Source of the DNA: Canna indica
Lineage: Eukaryota > Streptophyta > Magnoliopsida > Zingiberales > Cannaceae
Reading direction: 5' to 3'
Length of the DNA stretch: 64,000 nucleotides
NCBI GenBank assembly: GCA_034359265.1
Contig: CP136891.1
Location: forward strand, 47,608,001-47,672,000
Position 1 is the first letter of the stretch. Each line of letters starts with the position of its first letter. The position numbers were made by a program, and so were the translations under genes. This document shows positions 22,600 to 33,619 of this stretch, piece by piece. Under the pieces are notes generated by a model. That model saw only the letters and a list, made by a program, of their open reading frames with translations, made no database searches and was not told the DNA's origin.

Positions 22600-23540
22600 A
22601 TGGCTACCAATGAAGCTGCTGATCTGAACAACTCAGAAACTACAAATCATGGGGTAATAAATCCCATTACTCATGGAGGGCAGATTGTTTCCATAAACCC
22701 GCCTGCTCAATTTCCGATCAAACTGATCGGAAGTAGCAATTACCTCATCAGGAAAGCTCAACATGAGCTTCTTCTCCTGGGTTATCGCCTTACTTCTTAT
22801 GTTGATGGCACTTTCCCCTGCCCTTCCCTTGGTTATCCCAATCGGGAGATGTGGATTCAACAGGATAGTGTCCTTCGACATGCAATAATGGCGTCGGTAT
22901 ATCCAATAATTGCGTCGCTGATCGCAACATCTTCTACTGTACAAGCTGCCTAGACCAAACTTGCATTTCAATATGCCAACAAGTCACAAACCTGCAAGAT
23001 GCATTGTCTCGTAATAACAAAGGTTCGGAATCTATTGCTGAATATTTTAATGAAATCAGAAGCATCAGTGATGAACTTGCTATAGCTGATGCTTCGATTC
23101 CTGATTCGGCTCTTGTAATCAAGATCCTAGCTGGATTAGGATAATAATGTCAGTGCAGCATTTCGTTCAAGAGATACTCCAATCTCTTTGGAAGAATTGT
23201 TTGATAAGTTATGTGGTCATGAAGCTTTTTTGCTGCATCGACAAGAAAGGCCTACTATTACAGCTCAGTTTATTCAAAAGAATGATCAATCACATCGTTC
23301 CTATAACAACAACAACAATTTAAGTCGCCGCACATGGTCTCCACCTTCAAACTTTAACTGGCGTCGCTCCCTGCCAAGCAATGCAATCAGGCCACCATCC
23401 TGGAGACCACCTGTTAACAATAACAAGATGAAAATCCAATGTCAGCTGTGTGACAAATATGGTCAAACAGCTCGTGTTTGTCGATCCAAATCTCACAATC
23501 ATGATGGATTCCGGTGCCACTCATCATATAACAAGTGACA
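22600..23540 (+). pseudogene. gag of the TA...TA copia
   Basis: The start MATNEAADLNN is followed by FPIKLIGSSNYLIRKAQ and TSYVDGTFPCP, typical of RE1-like gag. A TAG ends the frame near 22951, other frames carry it on to EELFDKLCGHEAFLL (23180-23230), and the zinc knuckle CQLCDKYGQTARVC has glutamine in place of the zinc-binding histidine. The protein could not package RNA normally. Confidence 0.8.
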
Positions 23541-26335
23541 CTCAAACCTTACACTCTGTTTCTGATTACATGGGTGATGATAATATTCTGGTGGGCGATG
23601 GTAAGCTCCATTTCCTCTTCAGGTCATTCCTTTGCCCTTAACAATGTTCTGTTTGCACCTAATATACACAGAAATCTAATCTCTGTATCTCAGTTTTGCA
23701 AGCACAATAATGTCTCGACTGAGTTTTTTCCAACACATTTTACTGTGAAGGATCTGACAACCGGAGCTTGTCTTGCTCAAGGCCAGAATAAGGGACACAC
23801 CTATGGATGGTCGACAGAATTCCAGTATCCTCAACCTTCAGCAAGCTTAGCTTCAGCGGCTATGCCTTCTCTTGATTTATGGCACAGAAGACTCGGCCAC
23901 CCACATTCCAAGGTTCTCAAACATATAGTTTCAAAATTTCAGCTTCATGTTCTTAATTCTACTGAGCTATTTTGTAACTCTTGTTTATGCAACAAGAGTC
24001 ATAGACTACCATTTCATACATCTACTTTAAATAGTTCTAAGCCTCTTGAACTGATATACTTTGATGTATGGGGGCCATCACCAGTGATTTCATCCTCAGG
24101 ACATAGATTTTATGTTATATTCATGGATCATTTTACTAAGTACACTTGGTTATTCCCACTCAAAGCTAAATCTGATGTCTTGAATATATCCACTGCATTT
24201 CATGTTTTGGTTGAAAATTTTTTGGAACTTCAATTATTAATTTCTGCTCTGATGGAGGTGGTGAGTTTATTGTTTTATCTCAGTATCTTTCTGATAAGGG
24301 CATTCAACATCTTATTTCTCCTCCATATATTCTAGAAAGAATAAGTATTGCAGAGCGTAGAAACAGACCATTACTGAAACTGCAACTACTCTTTTACATC
24401 AAGCATTTGTTCCTTCAAAGTTTTGGCATTATGCTTGTTCAACTGTTGTACATTTGATAAAGAGAATGGTTTCACCAAATTTAAATGGCAGCTCACCATT
24501 TGAACCAAACTACACCAAATTTCGGTTGTCTTTGCTACCCTTGGATTAAACTCTATGCTAGCAACAAGTTAGAACCTAAGTCTCATCCTTGTGTGTTTCT
24601 TGGTTACTCAACCAAATATTATTCTTACCAGTGTTGATTTATCTTCCTTCAAAGTTATAATTTCAAGACATGTTATCTTCAGGGAAGACATTTTTCCATT
24701 TCAAAAACATCAACCTGAACTTCCTCAGATAACTGATAATGTTCACTCCTGGTTTGATGTTATACCTACTAATCAATCTCATCCTATAGACACCTCAAGC
24801 TTCTCCAACTCTGTTGAGCAACAAACTTTTGATATATCTCCTATTAAAGTAGCCTTACCTCATGAACCTGATAACCACTTGGTTCCTGAAACTGTTTCTA
24901 CAGACAATTCAAATGAGTCACTATCTCCTCCAAATGAAATTGCACCTACTGTTTCTCACCCAAGAAGGATTATTACAATATCCCAAAATAATATTTTTAA
25001 ACCTAAGAAACCAACTGATTATTCTGCCCTATCGGTTGTGTCAATTAGTTCAAAAACTCCAAGTACTTATAAAGAGGCATTGAAACATGAAACTTGGAGG
25101 CTTGCAATGAATGATGAGACTGAGGCTCTTCTCTGCAGTAATACTTGGTCTTTGGTTCCACCCAATCCAAAACAAAATGTGCTAGGCTATCGATGGATAT
25201 TGAGAATCAAAAGAAAACCTGATGGAATCATTGATAGATATAAAGGTAGGCTGGTTGCTAAGGGGTTTCATCAAAGACCTGGGATTGATTTTAGTTCCAC
25301 ATTTAGCCCAGTGGTAAAACCTACCACAATTCACATAATTCTGACTGTAACAACCTTTTACAAATGGTCTTTGTTTCAGCTCGATGTTAATAATGCCTTT
25401 TTACAAGGCAATCTTGAAGATGAAGTATTCATGTCTCAACCTCCGGGATTCATTAACAAGGAATGCCCACATCATGTATGCCGGCTTAATAAAGCTATTT
25501 ATGGTCTTCGACAAGCACCCAAAGCTTGGTTTACTAAATTTAAAAAGTTTATATGTTCAATTGATTTTCTTAACTCAACAGCTGACAGTTCTCTCTTCAT
25601 TTACAAATGTAATGGAATTCAGATATCTCTCTTCATTATCTTCAAAGTTTTCCCTTAATAATTTACAGCCACTTAGTTACTTTCTTGGTGTCGAAGTTCA
25701 CTCATCAAATATGTTTGAAGCCAAAGGAATGAAAACACCAGTACCCAAATCAGCTATTTAAGCTCAATGATGGTTCATCTTCTATAGATGCTTTTGATTA
25801 CAGGAGAATAATTGGTGCTCTTCAATATCTCAGTTTTACAAGGCCATACATTTGTTACACAGTAAATAAACTCTCTCAATACATGCATTGTCCCAAATAC
25901 ACTCATTGGATAGCTTGCAAATGTCTGTTGTGTTACCTCAAGGAGACAAGATCATTTGGGTTACACATACATCCAAAAAATAAACTTACACTCCTTATTT
26001 TCTGATTATGATTGGGGTGGAGATCATGATAATCGATGCTCCACGGGTGCATATCTTGCCTTTCTTGGAAGCTACCCTATAAGCTGCTCTTCAAAAAAAC
26101 AAAAAAATGTTGCAAGGTCCTCTACTGAAGCTGAATACCGGGCTCTTGCTAATGCAGCAGCAGAGTCAAATTGGATATCCAATCTTCTAAAAGAAATAAG
26201 CATAGTTATTGAAGGCATTCCAACAATTTATCACGACAATTTTGGTGCCATATTTCTATCTCAGAATCCAGCTTTTAATACTTGAATGAAGCATCTTGCC
26301 ATTGATTATCATTTTGTGCGGTCCAGAACAAATCC
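23490..26335 (+). pseudogene. pol of the TA...TA copia, catalytic YVDD deleted
   Basis: Domains appear in copia order. Protease has MDSGATHHIT (23499-23530). The integrase zinc-binding region (LWHRRLGHPHSKVL ... CNSCLCNKSH) and first aspartate (YFDVWGP) lie at 23875-24080, and the second (SDGGGEF) is reached only after a frameshift near 24250. RT has YKGRLVAKGFHQRPGIDF and LDVNNAFLQGNLEDEVFM at 25240-25430. After FIYKCNGIQIS near 25625 a deletion removes the YVDD active site, and the frame resumes as PLSYFLGVEVHS. RNase H (DWGGDHDNRCSTGAYL ... SSTEAEYRAL) lies at 26005-26150 with one stop after NPAFNT. Confidence 0.88.
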
Positions 26336-26455
26336 ATAAATGTCATACATATTCACTCTTCAAATCAGCTAGATGATTCTCTCACAAAGGCAACTTCAAA
26401 TTCAGAGTTTCTAAGTCATAGAACCAAGATAGGTGTTGAATCACTTGAGAGGGCA

Positions 26456-26735
26456 TAATAAAGCAATTATCAGTGGTAATCATTAGCCTTAATTACATAC
26501 TCCAGAAGGCCTCTAGAATACTCCACAGAGAGCAGTCTTCTTCCCTGATAATGGAGCACTCCTCTCAGAAACAAACTCACGTTCCCTTGTATTCTTATCA
26601 CTGTACACGTGTAAACACATCACAATAATGGCTAATATGATTTGATTCTTTATTCTGTATAAATACTAGACAACACAACAATACAATCATCTTCATTTTC
26701 TTATTTGCATTTCCAGTTTACATTAAAACTCTATA
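26456..26735 (+). repeat. 3' LTR of the TA...TA copia (280 bp)
   Basis: Direct repeat of 22181-22512 without the tandem expansion. Preceded by CTTGAGAGGGCA as a polypurine tract and followed by the TSD AGTTA. Confidence 0.9.
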
Positions 26736-26892
26736 AGTTATACTCTACCACATTATGGTAATAATTTAGACCAATTTGTTTGCAGATGTCAACAGCAGCT
26801 TTTGCAAAGGGCCTTCTTGAACTCGAGGGCCAGCTGACATCGATTCGGGTTATTATCTGATTTTATTATACGTCAATCTATCATAATATCTA

Positions 26893-27436
26893 GGATAAAT
26901 TACGCCGGCCTCCCCTCAGGTTATTATAGTGATCTTCCCTCTATTTGTCCAGATGACACTCACCTCACCTGTTGCTAACGGTATTAAACGGAGTTTGTTA
27001 GTAATATGGTTTCTCTCTTATTTTATAGAAATAATTGAATAAATATTTTAAAATAAAAACTTGAAAGAAATTATTTTATTATTATTAATTTTCACGAAAC
27101 TAATATTAGTTGAATGTGAAAATTAAAATGTTAAGCACCCATGAGGTGAAAATATGAGAGAATGAGAGTTAAATGACACAAGAATAATTTTGTCATTTAA
27201 AATAAGTAAAATCCATAAATATTTCAAAAATGTCATTAGTAAGCATGTGCAATGCACATGACAGATACTTCACTAACAGATTCCGTTAGTATGAGAGATC
27301 TGTGTAATCTTTACAAAACTCAGGATGTCACAAGATAAAATTACAAATAGTGAGGAGGTTAGTGTAATTTCACGGAACCTCGGAGGAGGTTAGTGTAATT
27401 TCATTGAACCTCGGAGGAGACTAGTGTAATTTATCC
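26893..27436. mobile_element. MITE with GGATAAATTAC ends and TA target
   Basis: GGATAAATTAC at the left is the exact inverse of GTAATTTATCC at the right, and TA flanks each side (26891-26892, 27437-27438). Sub-terminal sequence repeats GAGGAGGTTAGTGTAATTTCA. TAACGG/CCGTTA motifs pair across the middle. No protein is encoded. TA targets suggest the Tc1/mariner superfamily, but a longer degenerate TSD of another family cannot be excluded. It lies in an intron of the PPIP5K remnant. Confidence 0.7.
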
Positions 27437-27965
27437 TAATTAATATTTATGCCCTGTTTATATATAAGAACCTTCCTGTTCTCAGATTTGACTTGTTAGT
27501 AAAGATTCTTCTATGTTGGATGGACTAGAAGATGCTAGCATTGAGATGGACGAAGCTAAGGTTGCTTTTGACATATATAATTATGATTTTTGAGATAAAT
27601 GTGCTACTGTATATTTGTTCTTGAGTTTTTAGTATTCTGATGGTTTTTTTTTAACTTTGCCGGATTTGTGGATTGCTCTTAATTAAATTTTTTTTGCTTA
27701 CTCATGTTAGCCTTTTCTACCATCTTGCTAGGAAAATTGAACTAGTACATGTGACTAAGGTCCAATGATTCTCCACATATTTCTAATGATGCAATAATCA
27801 CTAGGTTTAATTAGATTGATTTATTTTTTCTTCAACCATGCAGGCTAGATTACATGATATTATAACTTCTGAAGGCAAAGTTGTAAACAGAAATGGGTAT
27901 ATGCAGAACCGCATTGGATGGTTGATGGAGCTTGTTTGACTGATAATGCTTCTGAACTTCTTCAT

Positions 27966-28215
27966 TTTCTCCTTTTAACTTTTTTCTGTTACAATTAGTG
28001 TAGAATCTATATAAAGTTTTTCAACTGATCTTTTTTTTGGATTTCATGTCATCTATGTCATCTTTTTATGATGTGTTTTTTAGTTAACACATGGATAGGC
28101 AAACTTTATGTTTCTTAGTTGAGTTGGCTTTTTATTGATATATTCACTAATAAATATAAATGTTGGAATTGACTTTTGCATAAATATCTATATTCCAATT
28201 TTTAAAGTAATTATT
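27966..28215. other. AT-rich sequence with no recognised feature
   Basis: T-rich, consistent with an old intron or intergenic DNA between exon D of the PPIP5K remnant and the CACTA terminus. Confidence 0.4.
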
Positions 28216-29155
28216 TATATTATGACTCGTTCTTGTGATTCATATAAAGCATGCTAATTAAGAAGAATTAAGAACCCAATCAAGTTGACATGTTTGTTGA
28301 AACTCGAACTTTAATATGATTATGAAGTCTTTTGATCATTTTTAATTATTAATTGATTTGTGTAGGAAAATGATGATTTGAGAGATGAGAGATGAAAGAT
28401 GAATTTCACGGAGGAGATGATCATCAAGAGGACTAGGCTAATTTGGAAGGGAAAGATATATAGGCTTGATAGATTTCACATGTAATAGTAGTACATTAAT
28501 TGTGAACACTTTTGTTTTTTTTAATCAACAATTAATATATTTTATGTTTATTTGGAACATTTACGAATAGAAATTGTTTTTGAATTAATTAATATTTTAT
28601 GTTTTAGGAGATTGATATCAAATTGTAGCCTTACAAAATTGAAAACTATTTACAAAATAACTTACAGGAATGCACTAAAACTTAAATAATATAGGAACAC
28701 TTGAAATAGTTATATGAACACTTTCCAAACTTTTCCTATAAGCTTGGCCTATAGGAATAGTTTTACATACATGAACACTTTTTGGAGCTGTTCCCATAAG
28801 CGCGAGCTATAAGAACGATTTGGAAATGTTCCTATAGCTCGCGCTTATGGGAATAGTTTGGAAACAATTCCTAAAGCTCGCGCTTATGAGAACGGTTTGA
28901 AACCGCTCCTATAAGCTTGGTCTTATAGGAATGATTTTACATATAGGAACACTTTTTGGAACTGTTCCTATAAGCTTGGTCTATGGGAATAATTTTTTGG
29001 CAGCGTGGCCATAGGTTGAAAAACCGTTCCTATAGCCTAACGGATTGACAGATTTTAGTACACATGGAGAAACCGTTCCCATAGGTTTTTGGCCACAGTT
29101 TTGTATGTTTTGGGAACACTTTCGGCTGTTCCAGCATATCAAAAATATTGTAGTG
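28216..29155 (+). mobile_element. CACTA 3' terminus, fragment of same family as the large element
   Basis: The right end reads ATATTGTAGTG, the inverse of a CACTA terminus. From 28680 to 29155 it is filled with subterminal repeats of the form CTATAGGAACGGTTT and their inverse. The part at 28216-28500 is the reverse complement of the last TnpA-like exons and 3' flank of the element at 29335 (30100-30240 and 30740-30830), but with the segment between them deleted. So this is a deletion derivative whose other end I cannot find. It may once have extended over the host gene remnants at 20992-27965. Confidence 0.8.
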
Positions 29156-29334
29156 TACAAAAGATGGGCTTTGACCTACCTTTGTCTTTTGCTTCCTTTG
29201 GAAACACAAAGAGAGCTTTTAGAATTGATGTGTACGGGTAATGTGCATTTGCATGGGAAAAATAAAGGGGATAGAGAGAGATGGCAAGGAATCATCGGAA
29301 TCGCACTCATCGGAGGATGAGGAGAAGGAGCAAC
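29156..29334 (+). other. Target DNA left of the CACTA element, open reading frame in 3' part
   Basis: In one frame, from about 29240 the sequence reads IKGIERDGKESSESHSSEDEEKEQ in short acidic blocks up to the CACTA end, and the frame continues after the element at 44165 (see that entry). A further ORF (MGFDLPLSFASFGNTKRA, from about 29164) lies in another frame. I do not recognise either. Confidence 0.4.
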
Positions 29335-29915
29335 CACTACAACATTTTTAACCTATAGGAACGGCTGAAAAGTGTTCCCAAAATATATAAAACAGTTCCC
29401 ATAGACCTTTGGGAACGGTTTCCCCATGTGTACTCAAATCAGCCGTTCCGCTAGGCTATAGGAACGGTTTTCGTCCCTGTGGCCACACTGCCAAAAAAAC
29501 CGTTCCCATAGGCCAAACTTATGGGAACGGTTCTAAAAGTGTTCCTGTAGTCCACACCTATAAGAACAGTTTGAAAACTATTCATATAAACCTACGGGAA
29601 CGGTTATGGAATCGTTCCTATAGGTAAAGCTTATAGGAACAGTTATGCAACTATTCCTATAGGTAAAGCTTATAGGAACAGTTTGATAACCATTCCTACA
29701 GGCCGAAACTATGGGAACGGTTATAAAACCGTTCCTACAAGTCAGACATATAGGCACGATTTTAAACCGTTCCTATAGGCCGAAACTATAGGAACAATAT
29801 TGGTAACCGTTCCTATAGGCCAAAACTATAGGAACGGTATAGAAACCGTTCCTATAGGCGAGGACCCGTTCCTATAGTTTGCGCTTAGAACAATATTTGT
29901 TCCTAAAGGTATATT
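29335..29915. repeat. CACTA 3' subterminal repeat array
   Basis: About twenty copies of (C/T)TATAGGAACGGTT and its inverse AACCGTTCCTATAG, in both orientations, where the TnpA protein of such elements is known to bind. The inverse copies at the other terminus occupy 43880-44164. Confidence 0.85.
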
Positions 29916-30939
29916 CCTGTAATAGACTACCATAAAATTTCACAGACGTTTTAAACATAAATTACATTGATAAACGTAGATTCCAAAACATAAATTTCAT
30001 TCATAAACGTAGAATATATTTAATTGTTGACTCAAAATAACACAGTTCACAATTATAGTACTACTATTAAGTCTAAATAAAGTTCACAAATAACATGTGA
30101 AATTGATCTATCAAGCCTAGCATTTCCATTCCGAATTAGCCAAGTCCTCTTGATGATCATCTCCTCCGTGAAATTCATCTTTCATATCTCAATTCATCAT
30201 TTTCCTGCAAAAATCAATTAATAATTAAAAATGATCGAAAGACTAGTTGGTGGAAGTGTGGAAGTGGAAGAATCAAATATGCTATTGGCATCCCTTGGAG
30301 TAGTTGGTGGTGCCAACAGAGCTGTTATGGCCTCTATGTCCAAATCTAGGTTCGCCTGTGCAATAAATGTCTTCAAAAGAAATTGCATTCCTTGCATTTG
30401 GTGTTGCACCTGGTTCTGTTTCTCTATCATTATTGCATGTCTCTCTTCTATTTTTGCATGGCTTTCTTCCATTATTGCATGTTGCTCCTTCAAAGACTTC
30501 ACCTCATGATCATGTTTTTCCTGCATTGTTGTCATTTCTTCATTTTTTTTAAGATTGTGGGTGTAATTATTTCTTCATTTCTTCATGTTTTTCCCATTAT
30601 GCTCAATCATGGTTTTAAGCTTTTCCTAAAACATACATATAATATTGTTAGTGATAATAATAAATAATTAAGTAAAACAATAGCTAGAATAACTCACAAT
30701 TGCCTCTTCGGTTTCAACATCCAAGGCTTTTCTGTCCTTAGTCCGAGTTTGAACAAACATCTCAACTTGACTAGGTTCTTCATTCTTCTGAGCATGCTTT
30801 ATATAAATCACAAGAATGAGTTAAAACAAAATATCAACGTTACTTTAAAATTCAAAATATAAATATGTTTATGCAAAAAAATGTTACCAATTTATATTTT
30901 ATAACAGAAAATCTTTTATTGCCCATCCGATGCCTCCAT

Positions 30940-31163
30940 TCAGGATATTGATACTGATAATAGTATCCTGATATCAATATCAGGATACTGATATCTTGAT
31001 ATTGATATCAGTATCAGGACTGATATAGGAAGCTCCAGCTTATCTTGATACTGATATAGGAAGAAGCAGCCATAAAATAATAACAGTTGACTCCTGATGT
31101 TTTGTCCTTGATGCAATTTATTTTTACCGCCGGACTCCTGAGCAGCATAAAACTTTTTCTTTA
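30940..31163. repeat. GATATC/GTATCC palindromic repeat cluster, left copy
   Basis: Many interleaved copies of GATATCAGTATCAGGATAC-type palindromes, followed by a unique stretch (31080-31163) that includes TTTGTCCTTGATGCAATTTA. The whole block is repeated in direct orientation at 32440-32765, so the two copies bracket the captured gene fragment. Confidence 0.75.
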
Positions 31164-31203
31164 CTAGGGAATAAAGTAACTACTTTTTGCAGTCTATATG
31201 CAG

Positions 31204-32410
31204 ATTAAGCACAATCATGTCATGGAACCTGGCATGAAGATTCATCTTCCTGTATCAGTTGCAGAGACTAAGATTATGAAGAGATATGACACTATACCAA
31301 CTGCAACTTTGCATCTAATAGAATACATAAGAAGACTTGTCATCCACAAGGCTAGTTTCTTTTTTTGTTTTCTCCTAGTACAATATTCTTCTCCTAGTTG
31401 GTGAATATCTGAGAAGAAATTTTCTAGGAAGTCTAAAAATAAATTTCAGAAATTTAGAATAGAAGTCAATTGAGTTGTCAGTGTTGTTCCTTGGATACCC
31501 TTATAAAACAACTATTTTAAAGTGATTACTAAAATTACACCCAATGCGTAAGATATTTCTCCTGCTTTTTAGTGGCACATTATGCTAATATGTAGCATAC
31601 CGCCTCAAGCAGAGGTATATCTAATATTCCGTCCACTGTTTCTGCTAGCAACTTTAATAAGTTTGTAAAATAAATGCATAAGTCATATAACCACCGAAAT
31701 CCAATTTACTAAATGGATGTATAATGCAATTGTGATGCATCTTGAAGAGCTTTCTATTAGAGCACTGGACAGAATTATGAAATACTCTTTATGTGATCCT
31801 TTCTCTGATTTGCTATGTAGATATGGAATAATGCTTGTGAGGCAACTACACAAAGGTACTGGGCATTGGTTATCGGTTCTCCTAAAGAAATGGAGGGCGT
31901 TATTTCTGCTCCACTTACAAAGGTATACTTTGCATTTTGAGATCTAGGGGGAAAGTTTCTACAGTAAGTTGCTCCACTGTTTTGCCAGTGTTATGCATTT
32001 TGAAATTGTAAAAAAGAAAAATCATCAAATGTAGAGTATAGTGCAAACTGCAAACTGCAAACTGCAAACTACTCTTCTCATACTACACTGTACAATCACT
32101 ATAAGATGTTGTATTCCTATATCTCTATAGTTTCTCTTCTTGAATTGGTAATACCATAGGATTCATGTCAAATGGAATTCCTGAGAGACAACTTTTTAGT
32201 TGAATCATGGATCATATTTCAACCTAAATTATCTGCTATTTAGTTTTCTAGACCTTTTCCATCGCTAACTCTGAATGTAGGTAATTCAACCTAAATCATG
32301 GATCATATGCACTTCTAAATGATGGGAAGGCACACAGAATAATTCTGGCTCACCCTTCAGGAATAGATGGTTCTCAAAAAGCTACCTCTATCAGTTCAAG
32401 TGCAGTTCAA
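31204..32410 (+). pseudogene. Captured fragment of an RNA pseudouridine synthase gene (mitochondrial RluA type)
   Basis: Three exons remain, opposite in strand to the transposon genes. Exon 1 (31204-31350) follows a TATGCAG acceptor and reads VMEPGMKIHLPVSVAETK then RYDTIPTATLHL. Exon 2 (31821-31922) reads WNNACEATTQRYWALVIGSP and KEMEGVISAPLTK between a TATGTAG acceptor and an AAAG|GT donor. Exon 3 (about 32311-32410) reads LLNDGKAHRIILAHPSGIDG. These match plant mitochondrial RNA pseudouridine synthases of the RluA family, which isomerise uridine in organellar RNA. The catalytic RLDxxTSG segment between exons 1 and 2 is missing, so no enzyme could be made. Retained introns mean capture at the DNA level. 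Confidence 0.85.
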
Positions 32411-32439
32411 GTATCTTTATTGCTGCCTTTCTCTTTTCA

Positions 32440-32765
32440 GGATATCAATATCATGTATCAGAATATTGATACTAATAATAGTATCCTGATACTGGATACT
32501 GATATCTGATATCAGTATCAGGATATATCAGGATACTAATATCCTGATACTGATATAGGAAGAAGCTCCAGCTTATCCTGATACTGATATTAGTATCAGG
32601 ACTGATATAGGAAGCTCCAGCTTATCCTGATACTGATATCAGTATCAGGATACATATAGGAAACTCCAACTGTATAATAATAACAGCTGACTCCTGATGT
32701 TTTGTCCTTGATGCAATTTATTTTTACCGCCTGACTCCTGCGCAGCATAAAGTTTTTCTGTGGCC
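32440..32765. repeat. GATATC/GTATCC palindromic repeat cluster, right copy
   Basis: Direct repeat of 30940-31163, longer by about 100 bases because of more palindrome units. Ends with the same unique block (TTTGTCCTTGATGCAATTTA, then CTGACTCCTGxGCAGCATAAA). Confidence 0.75.
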
Positions 32766-33619
32766 AATGTTGCAGGCACTTAAATAGTACTCCTCTTTGC
32801 TTGCAGAGTAAGATTTGAGGACCTGCATGCATATGCTTTTGTACCTTTTAACTAGTTTTCCAAGAAAAAAGTAGATACATTTAGTGTGCATCTTTACTTG
32901 CTTTCACACAAACTTGAAGTAGTAATTTTGATTTCAGAAATCACAAAATACACACATAATATAAGAACACAATAATTGATGTTGAGACTTGTGTGTAATT
33001 AACAAAGACCCGTTGGTTCATTGTAGTTTATGCTAGGTATCTTGTGATTGGACCAAACATGCCTAGATTTGGCTGCAATCAAGCTAGATTGGGATCTTTG
33101 AACTGTTAGCAAGCATTTAAAAAGGAAGCAGAAGACTAATACACAGTAGTCAAGCATTCATGCAAACTATATATAATGGTTGATCATAAAATTCCTGCGA
33201 TTCATCTTCAATAATGATGATATCCTGTTATTCACAAACTATAGGAGTCATCAAAAAATTATAATGATCTTATGATCAGTGTGAAACCATGAACCATTCA
33301 AACTTCATTTATACAAATTTCAATTAACCCATATGATTCCTCCTTGAATAAACAATTCACTAAATAAAAACAAACATATTTGACCTCTTGTTTATTGGCA
33401 CTATTCCCAACTTAAATATACTGACACAACTAGATAAACTAAGTTATTAAAGAAATCAGTTGTAAGCAAACAATAGGATTAAGTTATTAAAAATTTAAGT
33501 CATGGTAACAAGCCTTAAACTAGATAAACTAGATAGAGCTGAAACAAAGTTAGAGACTATAAGTAATGGAAAGAAAGCTTATTTTTTAACAACTATTAGT
33601 TTAAATAACAGAAACCTAG
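32766..33619. other. Intron sequence of the TnpA-like gene, nothing recognised
   Basis: AT-rich, no ORF with domain evidence and no repeats beyond simple A/T runs. Confidence 0.4.

Larger units (their letters stand above)
22181..26735 (+). mobile_element. RE1/Ale-like copia element with TA...TA ends
   Basis: A 4.55-kb element flanked by AGTTA on both sides (22176-22180 and 26736-26740). The LTRs begin TAATAAAGC and end CT(A/C)TATA, so the termini are TA...TA rather than TG...CA; this non-canonical type is known for some copia elements. A tRNA-iMet primer-binding site TGGTATCAGAG (22514-22524) follows the left LTR, and a purine-rich tract precedes the right one. It sits in an intron of the PPIP5K remnant. 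Gag and pol are broken, so it is dead. Confidence 0.9.
21995..27965 (+). pseudogene. VIP/PPIP5K-like inositol pyrophosphate kinase gene fragment (four exons)
   Basis: Four exons of the histidine-phosphatase-like domain are recognisable in order. Exon A (21995-22073) reads STYRYDLKIYSSD with a 24-base internal duplication and a two-base insertion before the GRVQ-like end. Exon B (26786-26848) reads STAAFAKGLLELEGQLT. Exon C (27486-27560) reads LVSKDSSMLDG then ASIEMDEAK, with an in-frame TGA near its start. Exon D (27844-27965) reads ARLHDIITSEGKVVN and then shifts frame. AG acceptors and GT donors fit at most borders. The family makes inositol pyrophosphates used in phosphate and jasmonate signalling. 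Introns hold a copia element and a MITE. The kinase domain is absent. Confidence 0.82.
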
